From Branchinecta lynchi (taxonomy: Eukaryota > Arthropoda > Branchiopoda > Anostraca > Branchinectidae), in the NCBI GenBank assembly GCA_023053575.1, contig JAKZAP010000009.1, forward strand, positions 16,907,869 through 16,971,868: a DNA stretch of 64,000 nt, read 5' to 3'. The notes beneath the pieces are model-generated. The model was not told the DNA's origin. It searched no databases and was given only the letters and a program-made list of their open reading frames with translations. Positions 32,862-41,884 of this stretch are shown here, piece by piece. A program made the position numbers and the translations under genes. Position 1 is the first letter of the stretch; every line of letters starts with the position of its first letter.

Positions 32862-33027
32862 TTCTTTGAGCCCAAGCTGACTTTGAAACATATATTCAAA
32901 CAATGTCTACAACGGATATACGTCAGCTACGATTCTTCACCAGCGATATTTATTACAGGTTTGTTTCCTTCCCCGACGTTGACCCAGAAGATAGACAGCC
33001 TGACGAGGACCCTTGCCAAGAAGGGCC
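32862..33027 (+). repeat. Hammerhead-type repeat, interrupted copy
   Basis: A minus-strand tail piece (32880-32950) abuts a plus-strand head (32955-33027) that has GACAGC, CTGACGA (33000-33006) and the full stem II GGACCC...GAAGGGCC. The expected GAAA is replaced by TGGC where the LINE begins. The missing tail reappears at 34803-34857 on the far side of the LINE. Confidence 0.68.
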
Positions 33028-34667
33028 TGGCTGGTAAAAATCCTTCACCAGTTGATTTTAAGAAAGACGAACTGCCTGTCAAAACAGCCAATGATTTAAA
33101 TGCCCATTTTGCCGCGATTGTTCAGTCTTACCCACCACTTTCTCCGAAGACCCCTTCTGTTAATGAGCAATTTATATTCCAAGTACATAGTATACCTCCT
33201 CAAGACCTTCCAGGTATCAATACTCCTGAAATAATGATATCCGAGGTGAAACTTAAGCTGTCCAAGCTAAAAAGAACTGCAGTTACGCCTTTCGATATCC
33301 CAGTGACGTTAATTAAGGCTTTTGCAGCTGAATTGGCCCTTCCGCTGACCAACATTTATAATAAAATATCACGTAGTGGCCAGTACCCTAAAAAGTGGAA
33401 AGTGGGGTTTATTACACCAGTACCAAAGAAGGGTGGTGCTAATGATTTTACTGGGGTAAGGCCAATTTCTGTGACTTCAGTTTTTAGCCGCGTGTATGAA
33501 GGTTTTGTAGCTGCATGGTTGAAAAAATATTTAGCATCAGTCATTGACCAGCATCAATATGGAAACGTCACGAAGGCTTCTACAACACATTATTTAGTAA
33601 GTCTTATAGATTTTATCCTGAAGAATCTGGACACCCCAGATAAATGGCTTAACCTTATAGCTATTGATTTTAAGAAGGCTTTTGATCTTGTAGACCACCA
33701 AATACTGTTAAATAAGTTAATTGAGAATAATGTACCTGAATTTATTGTAAATATTGTGCGAGGAGTTTTAACTGATAGATTACAAATTGTAAAGTATAAA
33801 CAGTGCATGTCAGACGCGCTTCCAGTTTGTTGTGGGGTGCCCCAGGGAACTGTCCTTGGTCCTCTGTGTTTTCTTATTATGATAAATGATGTTGCTCAGG
33901 ATATTGATGAGCGATGGAAATTCGTAGACGATTTATCACTGGTAGAAGTTGTGGGAAAGAATTTAAAAAGTCAATCTTTGGGCATAATTCAGGATATTGC
34001 TACAGAAGCTTCTCGGTCGAATATGGTAGTGAACAGTGACAAATCTACAATACTAACAATCTCATTTCTTAAAACTCTCCCACAGTTCCACCCTCCTATT
34101 CCTGATAACCTTGCTTCTGACCAAATTACACTCCTTGGCGTTATCATATCTTCTGATATGTCTTGGGAGGAAAATACCAAGTATATTTTAAAGAAAGCTA
34201 ACTCTTCCATGAGTATGTTAAAAATCCTAAAGAAATTCAAAGTCCCTAAAGAAAGAATGAAAGCTTTGTATTGTATGTTTGTCCGTTCACTACTTGAATA
34301 TGCTTGTCCAGCATGGCATTATGGACTTACAAAGAGTGACTCAGATAAGTTGGAAAGAATCCAAAAACGTGCTGTTCAAATTATAATTGGTGGCCATAAA
34401 ATGCCGTACTCGTATCTCCTAAAGGAGTGTAAGCTGGAGCCCCTTTCTGTTCGTAGAGGACAGCTGTGCCAACGTTTCGGAACAAATCTATTATCCCACC
34501 CTGTCTACCAAAATATGCTTCCTCCACCTTTTAAATCGGAAAGAAACAGACCTCCAAGAGAAGCAGCTATGAAAGTACCAAAACTCACACCTGTCGTTTG
34601 TAAAACTGAAAGGTACCGTAATAGTTTTGTGCCTCAGTATACTTTATATCATAACAACCTTACTTGA
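32883..34667 (+). CDS. LINE-type reverse transcriptase with FVDD box, in fusion with repeat sequence
   Basis: An open frame of 594 codons. Roughly the first 50 codons are hammerhead-repeat sequence read by chance; recognisable LINE protein starts near residue 55. RT blocks in order: NDFTGVRPISVTSVFSRVYE (about residue 190), KASTTHYLVSLIDF, LIAIDFKKAFDLVDHQILLN (about 260), CCGVPQGTVLGPLCFLIMIN (about 315) and WKFVDDLSLVE (about 345), the catalytic box with both aspartates, then ITLLGVIISSDMSW and LLEYACPAWHYGL, then ERIQKRAVQIIIGGH. This is the typical non-LTR palm, thumb and tail. There is no endonuclease, so it is 5'-truncated. It is uninterrupted, unlike the related copy at 26.4 kb. The 3' UTR ends in AAATTAAATTAAATTAAA (about 34777-34795). 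Confidence 0.85.
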   Translation: MKHIFKQCLQRIYVSYDSSPAIFITGLFPSPTLTQKIDSLTRTLAKKGLAGKNPSPVDFKKDELPVKTANDLNAHFAAIVQSYPPLSPKTPSVNEQFIFQVHSIPPQDLPGINTPEIMISEVKLKLSKLKRTAVTPFDIPVTLIKAFAAELALPLTNIYNKISRSGQYPKKWKVGFITPVPKKGGANDFTGVRPISVTSVFSRVYEGFVAAWLKKYLASVIDQHQYGNVTKASTTHYLVSLIDFILKNLDTPDKWLNLIAIDFKKAFDLVDHQILLNKLIENNVPEFIVNIVRGVLTDRLQIVKYKQCMSDALPVCCGVPQGTVLGPLCFLIMINDVAQDIDERWKFVDDLSLVEVVGKNLKSQSLGIIQDIATEASRSNMVVNSDKSTILTISFLKTLPQFHPPIPDNLASDQITLLGVIISSDMSWEENTKYILKKANSSMSMLKILKKFKVPKERMKALYCMFVRSLLEYACPAWHYGLTKSDSDKLERIQKRAVQIIIGGHKMPYSYLLKECKLEPLSVRRGQLCQRFGTNLLSHPVYQNMLPPPFKSERNRPPREAAMKVPKLTPVVCKTERYRNSFVPQYTLYHNNLT

Positions 34668-34802
34668 TTTAGTGTATTTATTGTATGACAATTGTATATA
34701 TGTATTAGTTGTAGGTTAACGACAAGTGCCAATCAATTTGCTCGCGCATGAAATGTTGTGCCACATTTATTTTGAAATTAAATTAAATTAAAAAATATTC
34801 TC

Positions 34803-34857
34803 TGGTGAAAAATCGTAGCTGACGTATATCCGTTGTAAACATTGTTTGAATATACGA
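34803..34857 (+). repeat. Hammerhead-type repeat, tail displaced by the LINE
   Basis: CTGGTGAAAAATCGTAGCTG, then ACGTATATCCG and GTAAACATTGTTTGAATA. This is the segment that normally follows the GAAA of the core. It completes the repeat that begins at 32955. Confidence 0.65.
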
Positions 34858-34859
34858 AT

Positions 34860-35110
34860 AAGTCAGTTGAGATTTATCCAGCGATATAAAGGCCCTTCTT
34901 TTTTTATAGTGCAAAACGAATACGTCAGCTGAATTTTATTAGAGCTATATTTAGGCACTTCTTCGCAAGGGTCCTCTTCAGGCTCGTTCAGCTGACGTAT
35001 CCGTTTTGCACTGTCAAATATGGTTCGGCCCTTGTTTGCAAGGGTCCTCTTCAGGCTCAAGCTCGAAAAACAAACTAGCGGTCAGGAAGGGCCGAATTAA
35101 CGCTTGAATA
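34860..35110 (-). repeat. Cluster of degenerate hammerhead-type repeats
   Basis: Three partial copies. The one at 34922-34998 (minus) has CTGAAGA, a stem II with one mismatch and TAAA in place of GAAA (the G12 position is lost). Its stem I is long: ACGTCAGCTGAA pairs perfectly with TTCAGCTGACGT, plus GAGC with GCTC. The next copy (35000-35060, minus) has CTGAAGA, a perfect stem II around GCAAAC, and then GAAC. A fragment at 34875-34900 retains only the stem II side. Confidence 0.62.
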
Positions 35111-35568
35111 AATCTATCTCTTATCCGTTTAGAGCAGTCAGCTATAACGTTCTGCTGCTATTTCTATATTCGGTGAACAAACTCCAGCTTACCGCTTTGC
35201 TGGCACCGGCCATCCTAAGGTCCACATCCCCTCCATAGTGGGCGAGTATTTTCCTTTCCACGGACTTGTAAGCAAAGGGAACGACTTCAATGGGAATGCC
35301 TCTGGTCCACTGTTGGCCGAGCTGATTGGACATTTTCCTAGAAAATAAATCTAATAGTATGCGGAGGAGGAGAAGCATGACCGCGGGAAGCCCCCCGACC
35401 ATGTAAACCCAGTGCTAGCCTTTTAAGATCAGACCAAATACATTGAATCAGAAGCCCCGCGGACTAAGCTTAGACACACGTACCGGCCGATAAGCCCTTG
35501 TCATAACCTGTGGAGGTGAGTGTACTGAAGAAGTATTTGCCACAAGCTAAACGTTATTTAGGAATCCA

Positions 35569-35670
35569 CAAACAGCCAGACCAGGACACTTGCCAAGAAG
35601 GGCCGAAATGTCGCTGCCAAAGCATAGTCGCTGACGTACGCGTTTCATGCATTGTTTGAATAATAAGCCT
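35569..35670 (+). repeat. Hammerhead-type repeat, decayed core
   Basis: CAGACCA stands where CTGANGA is expected (two core changes), followed by GGACACTTGCCAAGAAGGGCC and GAAATGTC^GCTG. Stem I CAGC/GCTG is kept. The tail contains GCATTGTTTGAATA. Confidence 0.55.
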
Positions 35671-35867
35671 TTCCTCAATAACGGGGCATAGGACTGTCTT
35701 AACTTGGAGCTCAATCGCAAGCAGAAAATCCGTACCCACGTTGTTACAAGTGCAGGTGAGGCGGCAGATCCGAGGCGCTAAGTGACACAGTATATAAAAT
35801 ATTTTACTCTGAATGAAAAAGTGTATTTACAAAATATATACATATTTAAGGTAGCGACTCTAAGTGC

Positions 35868-36862
35868 TTAAGCCTTCTTAGACTTCGCAATGAGGGCTAG
35901 CAGTTTAGCAACATGAGCTGGGACGGGTGGAAGGGGTGGTGGGGTTGGCAGATGATCTCCTGTTGGCTGGAATCCGTTGTCATCAGCTTTGTAATTGAGG
36001 GTAATCACGGTTCCGTCCGGAGCTGTGTAGCTGTAGGATCCTTCAGCGGCTGCTCCAAACTCCTTATCAACAGGGATCTGCTTGCCACTCTCAGATGCTT
36101 TGATGCCGTTGCTTGTCTCGTAACTGTATTTATAGCTGCCATCTTCGGGATTGGCATCAAAGGATTCGCTGACAACGGTGGCGTCCTTATCAGCGGCCAA
36201 GGCTCCGACAATGCAGAAGCATAAGGCAATGAACTGGAAGACAGAATCCGTTAGAGACAGAAGCTATGATAGGAGAAACAGAAAACAAAGATACCGTGCG
36301 GCGAATAACGACTTACTCACATACCGCAATCTCAGTTAATTCGGCAAGACGCTTCTGGGAACTGCAGTTTTACAAAAGGATGCAGGAAATAGCTCTGTTC
36401 AGGTTAATACCAGGAATATTTTGGGTTTTGGACGTTTCATAGAAGAAGTAGAACGGCAGATCCTCTCTGCCCTTTGTGATTTTGTGTCCCGAACAGGACT
36501 GTTGTCTAACATGTGATTTCAGAATCACTCTTTTGATGATTGTTTGTGGTTATCTGCCAAAATACTTACAAATCATTTTAGTTTGGTGGCGCAGAGGGCT
36601 AACGCCGCGCGTCTTTACCCTGCCAAGCCAAATAGCTCTTCTGCTGCTTCGAGACAAATTTTATTTTTACACAGATCAGTTGATTAGAAAGTTTTGACCG
36701 TGGCGCACATTTTCAACACTTTATAGTTTTGTGCCAAAAGCTTTGTATTTTTGCAGAAAAGAAGTTGATTTTTACCTTTTTCTGCAGGGCGAGGTTTGAA
36801 CACAACATGCTCATCGAGAAAAAAAATGCAATTAAAATCTAATATTTACTTACCAGTTTCAT
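35868..36862 (-). CDS. RR-1 cuticular protein, gene 2
   Basis: Coding exons 36862-36854 (MKL) and 36233-35868 on the minus strand, with a 620-bp phase-0 intron (gtaag donor, cttccag acceptor). Product 124 residues. The signal peptide is [16 protein letters not shown], probably cut after Ala17. The RR-1 domain carries [20 protein letters not shown] and the [20 protein letters not shown] block, followed by [13 protein letters not shown]. It belongs with genes 1 and 3 ([14 protein letters not shown]) rather than genes 4-6 (YKHSFETSNGIKVS). The protein is expected in the extracellular chitinous cuticle. No canonical AATAAA was found; an AGTAAA at 35803-35808 (minus) may serve. Confidence 0.95.
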
Positions 36863-36907
36863 GTTAACGAGAAAATTTATTATTATTGCAACAACAGCTG
36901 AGATGCG

Positions 36908-36979
36908 ACTGATAATACTATAACATAATGCCGTCAGTTATATACAAACAGTTTTAGACAAGGTTGCCGTTCACCTCAG
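36908..36979 (-). promoter_or_regulatory. Promoter of cuticle gene 2
   Basis: On the minus strand: the box GTGAACGGCAACCTTGT (36979-36958 region), TATA GTATATAA (36945-36938), initiator TCAGT (36912-36908), with about 30 bp from TATA to initiator. The box-to-TATA gap (12 bp) is shorter than in the other genes (27-30 bp). A CCAGTCTCTTT block farther upstream (about 37053) is shared by most copies. Confidence 0.78.
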
Positions 36980-36989
36980 TCATATCAAG

Positions 36990-38273
36990 AATAAATAATA
37001 TACAGCCATCCGTGGCGTTTTACAAGGTAAATCAGCCCACGGATGAGACCGTCACCAGTCTCTTTCGGTAGAACTTGTTTTTAAAAGCACCCAGTTCAGA
37101 ACAGGTTTGCTATTCATCAAGTATAGCTGTAACACACGTGTCGGCTATCCGTAGAGATGATGCATATTAACTAGTTTCCTAATTCTGGTGAGCCATAAAG
37201 CAAGATTGTGCTATTATGTCTTTACAGGGTTTTGAGCTACCAACAGCTTATCAATCCGTGATTTCCTCACGATCAATCAGGTCCAGCGCCCCCCACGGAA
37301 AAGTAACTCCCCACATAACTCTCTCAAGGGCGAAACTCCCAGCACCTGTCGAAAAACCTCCTTCATTTCCTCTCCTTCACGGAAGAATACACACCATGCA
37401 GGAAAGGTTTAAAAGGAATTATCAGCAGCAGACTATCCAGCCCAGTCACATAAGTGGTTCAAACGGATGTTTCTTGTCTATTAGCTGCGCTCGGTGCAGT
37501 TGTTTGCCAGGGCTGATTATCCAACGACCAGGGTCTGTGAGCTATATTGCTTGCAAAAATACTCTAAAGTTCTACATATTCCTAGCTCCATAATTAAAGT
37601 GCACACCCTTAACCACGAAGTGCGAAAAATATTTTTAACCAAACGTTACATTTCCATGATCCCCAAGGGCCCATGATCATTTGTGCCTTAAGGGTTTTGT
37701 TTACAAATTTTCTAGCCTCCTGAAAGTCCGCATCTTAACCGCGAAGTGCACAAAATACTTTTGAAAACCGATACACTTTTGTGTTCCCTGAGGATAAGGC
37801 GATTCGGGCCATTCAGTGTTGCCATTGGTCATACAATTCTGCGATTTGTCACAGTTTCTCGTCTTCTCGACAAAGCGAGCCAGAATTTTGCGACCGGTTC
37901 CTTGCCAGTTAATATAAAATTGAAGCAAAAACGTTGAGGTATTCAACTATGAAGATGGTAAAGCGAGATTTCTCGTTAAAAGTTGGTAAAAAGGACCCAG
38001 CTTCGTAGGCGCCAGAATGTAAGAGCTTTTTGCGGCCCATGTCACAGGTCACACAAAAGTCACAGGTTGTGCCAGAAAAAGAGGCAACACTGCGGTCATT
38101 CGGATACGGCCTTGACAGCATGAAGCTGGTTTGCATGCTACCTACTGATGAGCTTACAGCTCTTGTTCAGGAAAGTGGAATCCGAAAATTAGTGATTTGA
38201 GTAAGCTGCGGACGGGCGGTCAGATTCGAGAGAAACATGATCCGTTGTAAGAACTGACGAACTAGATATGCTT
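36990..38273. other. No gene; two antisense family G units at 37585-37765
   Basis: The family G unit (AACCACGAAGTGC, then CCATGATCC and GGGCCCATGATCATTT) occurs one and a half times at 37585-37765, related to 52060-52500. Remaining sequence shows short frames without recognisable motifs. Confidence 0.5.
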
Positions 38274-38279
38274 AACCCG

Positions 38280-39015
38280 TGTCCAAACCAAGTGCGGTAA
38301 TGATTGCGGGAGTTGGAGGGGGGAGGGGGAGGGATTTTGTGACAGCAGAGAAATCAGATGGTTTGACCGATTGGGGCGTCCAGCTTCCGAATCGGATTAA
38401 GCCACGGTGAGGGGGAATAAGGGGGGTATCGGAAATCTGCAGATATGCTCCGATTAGGGTCAAATTTGATGGATGGGAAGAGGAGTTGTCAGAGATGGGA
38501 CGTTTTCGTATTCGTATTCGACCACAGTAGGGGGAGTTGAAGATCGGGATTCCGGAAATTCCAGGCATAAGACAAGTCGAGCGATTAGGATGAAACTTCA
38601 AGGTTACACAGGTCATGCCCTAGATAACCCATTTGCCCCATTCAACCTATTGACCGGATCCCACCACGGTGGGGGTGGGTGATACCCGGAATTTCCCGAA
38701 AAATGCTCAGTTCCGCGTGAAACTTGATAGGTGGTAAGAGAAGATGGCTTACATGATCCATTTATGTGTCCGAACTAAATTCGGCCAAGCGGGGGAAGCT
38801 GGATGGAACCCGGAAAACGTGTGGCACGCCTACGGGTCAAACTAGTGGAGGGATTGGGCTGAAAATTGGAGGGTACAGCAATCATCGCTCTAGATGCAAG
38901 ATTCTTGTGTCCCCGGAGGATTTGGCCTTGGCGGGGTGAGTTGGACGGGTGTAAAGGACATTTCCCAAAAATACCCAGACTCAAGTAAAACTTGATGGAT
39001 GTACAAGCAGATAGA
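38280..39015 (-). repeat. Family F minisatellite block, minus
   Basis: Diverged units with GGGGGAGTTG, CCGGAATTCC-like and GTGAAACTTGATGG-like motifs on the plus strand, the reverse complement of the family F units at 44.4-45.5, 48.9-49.9 and 58.4-59.9 kb. Non-coding. Confidence 0.6.
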
Positions 39016-39486
39016 TATCCAATTTCTACGGCCAACCACATTTCTCGCCGGCAGGAGGTTTAGAAAGGGGTATTTTGTGACACTCTTGTCTACTTTCTTG
39101 TAGCTCTTGTGTTTTATGGAAAAGCTCTGTTTGTTTTATGGAAAGGACAAAATAATACTTTGAGGTATTATTTTTTTCCTTAACAGGAAAACTTTCAACG
39201 GTGAGGCAGCCCTGAGACAATTCTATAGATCTAGGGATTGAATTCCAGAGATTCCCATTTTCACAGCCAACCCCGCGAAAAATAGGAATGTATTGATTAC
39301 GTGGGGAAGCATATGGAAAGAACTGATTCTTGCTGGAGAAAAGCTTAGGCACCATTTCATACAAATAAGCATTAAGAAATAAGCCTGAGATTTCCTCTCA
39401 ACGGAAACAAGGTTAAACCTTACCTAATAGGCTTAATTCTGAGCTCGAGTAAAATATGCTATTTGACCGATCATTAGAAACAAGAT

Positions 39487-39492
39487 TTTATT
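39487..39492 (-). terminator. Poly(A) signal of cuticle gene 3
   Basis: AATAAA on the minus strand about 107 bp past the stop, in the same local context (AATAAAATC) as gene 1. Confidence 0.7.
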
Positions 39493-39598
39493 GAACAATT
39501 TATTTACAACAGATGTATATATATGTATACTAGACAAATATTTTACTACAGTTTATGTACAAATATATATATATATACAAGGTAGCGACTCTAAGGGC

Positions 39599-40280
39599 TT
39601 ATGCCTTCTTAGATTTCGCAATGAGGGCTAACAGCTTGGCAACATGAGCTGGGGCAGGTGGAAGAGGTGGTGGGGTCGGAAGATGGTCTCCTGTGGGCTG
39701 AAAACCGTTGGCATCAGCTTTGTAGTTGAGGGTAATCACGGTTCCATCAGGCGCTGTGTAGCTGTAGGATCCTTCAGCTGCTGCTCCAAACTCTTTGTCA
39801 ACAGGGATCTGCTTTCCACTCTCAGATGCCTTGATACCGTTGCTAGTCTCGTAACTGTATTTATAGCTGCCATCTTCTGGGTTGGCATCAAAGGATTCGC
39901 TGACGACGGTGGCATCTTTATCAGCGGCTATGGATGCGACGGAACAAAAGCAGAATGCAATGAACTGGAAGGGAGAATCCATTAGAACCAGGAACACTTT
40001 ATACGATAACTAGCAAACACACAATACCCTAGGTCTGGGGAGCAGGATTTAACCCACAGAACCCCTACATCCACAACATCGACTGATGAGTAAACTCCAT
40101 GGCAAATAACTTTTGGTTGAATAACATACAAAAAAGAACAGCCGGCTCTTATGGTACAGAGTATGTAGTAATTGGTTCTTAACTTTTCTTCTGGTGAAAC
40201 AAAAACAAAGCAGATGTATTGTTTTTCGCTTACAAAGGCCAAGCTGAAAAATATTGAGAAAATAATCTTACCAGTTTCAT
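39599..40280 (-). CDS. RR-1 cuticular protein, gene 3
   Basis: Coding exons 40280-40272 (MKL) and 39964-39599, intron 307 bp, phase 0. Product 124 residues. The signal peptide is [16 protein letters not shown], cut probably after Ala17. The RR-1 domain is as in gene 1, with KYSYET for KYNYET, VDKEFG for VDNEFG and KADANG for KADDNG. The Ala replaces an Asp conserved in the other five copies, just before the aromatic NGFQP block. The C-terminal Pro-rich and Lys-rich tail is conserved ([11 protein letters not shown]). It is the inverted duplicate partner of gene 1. Confidence 0.95.
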
Positions 40281-40325
40281 GTTGACAAGAAAATTCGTTA
40301 CTCTTTCAACACAAGCAGAGAAGCG

Positions 40326-40409
40326 AATGATATCCTGATATGTTACACTGTTGGTTATATGGAACGACCAAATGCTAGCACATGCGTCGACAAGGTTGCC
40401 GTTCACTTC
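40326..40409 (-). promoter_or_regulatory. Promoter of cuticle gene 3
   Basis: Minus strand: box GAAGTGAACGGCAACCTTG (40409 downward), TATA CATATAAC (around 40361-40354), initiator TCATT (40330-40326). TATA-to-initiator spacing is 30 bp, identical in layout to gene 1. Confidence 0.78.
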
Positions 40410-40544
40410 TGGCAAAACCAATCCATCGAGACATATTTTTCCATGAATCCACGATAAGGAACGGACCAGTCTCTTTTCTTTACTTGTTCTTACGGTCCAA
40501 AGTTTACTGGCTTAGTACCTGTTTATAGCCTTCATTCACACGAT

Positions 40545-41201
40545 TTCAGGTTTCTTTCACAGGTTTCTGGACCTTTAGCCCGAACACTACACTGTGCGGT
40601 TTTACTGGATCGAAATGACATGTCAACAATCGGACATAAGGACACATCCTACGTCAAGAGATCAGTATCTCCAGCGATCAGAAGAAGAGGATCCAGACGT
40701 TCATCTACTTCAGCTGCACAAGCCCTAACACTCCAAAGCAACATAGTGAAAAGCTATAAAAAGGTTTCAGTGGAATCCGAAACCACAAAAACTGTACAAG
40801 CTTTTGGAAGTCGTTGATCGATGTCTTTCCAATCCACGTAAAAAAAAGACTCTAAATACGATTCAGAACCTGTATTAACGAAGTCTACTGATGGGCAGGG
40901 AAATTGGAAAAAACAAAGCAAATCAATAGGCACGGTTAGGGGGGAGGGGGTTGCCCCCTTGACTTTCCAAGGGGGTAAGAGCTACCCGTGAAAAAATACT
41001 GTAAAATCTAGTTGAATACGAGCAAAATCGAATCTGTATATTATACTCTTTATGCACAATTTCTTTTAATCAGTTTTCGTGAACATATACTTTTCGTTCA
41101 TAAGTTGTAAATCCCTTAATTATTTTTCGGTCTCACCTGGGTAAGATTCACGTTAAAGAAGAAGAAGTTGCCGGAATGAAACATTGCCTCCGCTTAGAGC
41201 C
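40545..41201. other. Conserved far-upstream flank of gene 3
   Basis: CACTACACTGTGCGGTTTTA and ACATGTCAACAATCGGACAT (40586-40640) resemble blocks 250-350 bp upstream of genes 4-6 (for example around 55850-55900). The GGTTGCCCCCTTGACTTTCC block at about 40949 is related to about 50508. A 65-codon frame at 40620-40817 has no recognisable motif and I do not call it a gene. Confidence 0.45.
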
Positions 41202-41465
41202 TAGTCACACTGGGCGGATTTTTGGGTTTCAAAAGTAGAAATAAGAAAAAGAACAAGATACATGTAATTCTGAATGTTGTCGTTTTAAATTCAGGAGATC
41301 AATTAGAGCAAAACAGCGTGTATAATTATGTTAAAGGAACCCTAATTGACCCCTAAATGCAATCTGCTCATTATCCCGGAGCCATCACAAAGTCCATCAA
41401 ATCTCACGTCCCGTAGGGATTTTCAGCCGTTTGTCAAATAGGCTGAGTTTTGAGCCCATTGTGCC
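41202..41465 (-). mobile_element. MITE, ~270 bp, minus
   Basis: Ends TAGTCACACTGGGC and GGGCTC/GCCCATTGTGCC. It matches 55068-55340 in inverse orientation along its length (TTTGACAAACRRCTG, ATAATGAGCA and CAATTAG...GGTA blocks). No coding. Confidence 0.7.
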
Positions 41466-41884
41466 GCGAAATGACGCCTCTGAGAATGATGATATTGAGC
41501 ACAGCTATACCTATTTTCTCGGTAGAATACCAATAGGCTACGAGGCAGGATTAATCAAGAATTCAAATTCGCCCTTTACAGCAAAAGTCAATTAATCTCG
41601 TCCACTCAGTAATTATTCTGTAGGTCAAACTGCATATATTACAGGAGACACAACCATTTCTTCTTGAAAAGATGGCGACTTTGCAGCAGAAATGAAAGAA
41701 AACCTCCAAAGTACATTGCTAAACGAAACACATCGTGACACATTTTTAAATACACGTTTCATTCGCGGTATTTCCCGTCACATCATATCCCTGTCATATC
41801 CAGAAGTACCGATATATACTTCCCATGTTCACTTCTACATAGGTAAGATAACATTTAATTGCACAAAACCAAAAGGCCATGGCA

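Larger units (their letters stand above)
39110..40540 (-). repeat. Inverted segmental duplication, copy with gene 3
   Basis: Inverted counterpart of 20290-22440 (see that entry). Coding, intron, promoter and both flanks are shared. The 3' flank has lost about 500 bp relative to gene 1. Confidence 0.8.

Noticed and set aside
36581..36620. A-box-like TGGCGCAGAGGGCTAACGC
   Set aside because: No convincing B box at the right distance downstream, so a tRNA or SINE call is unsupported.
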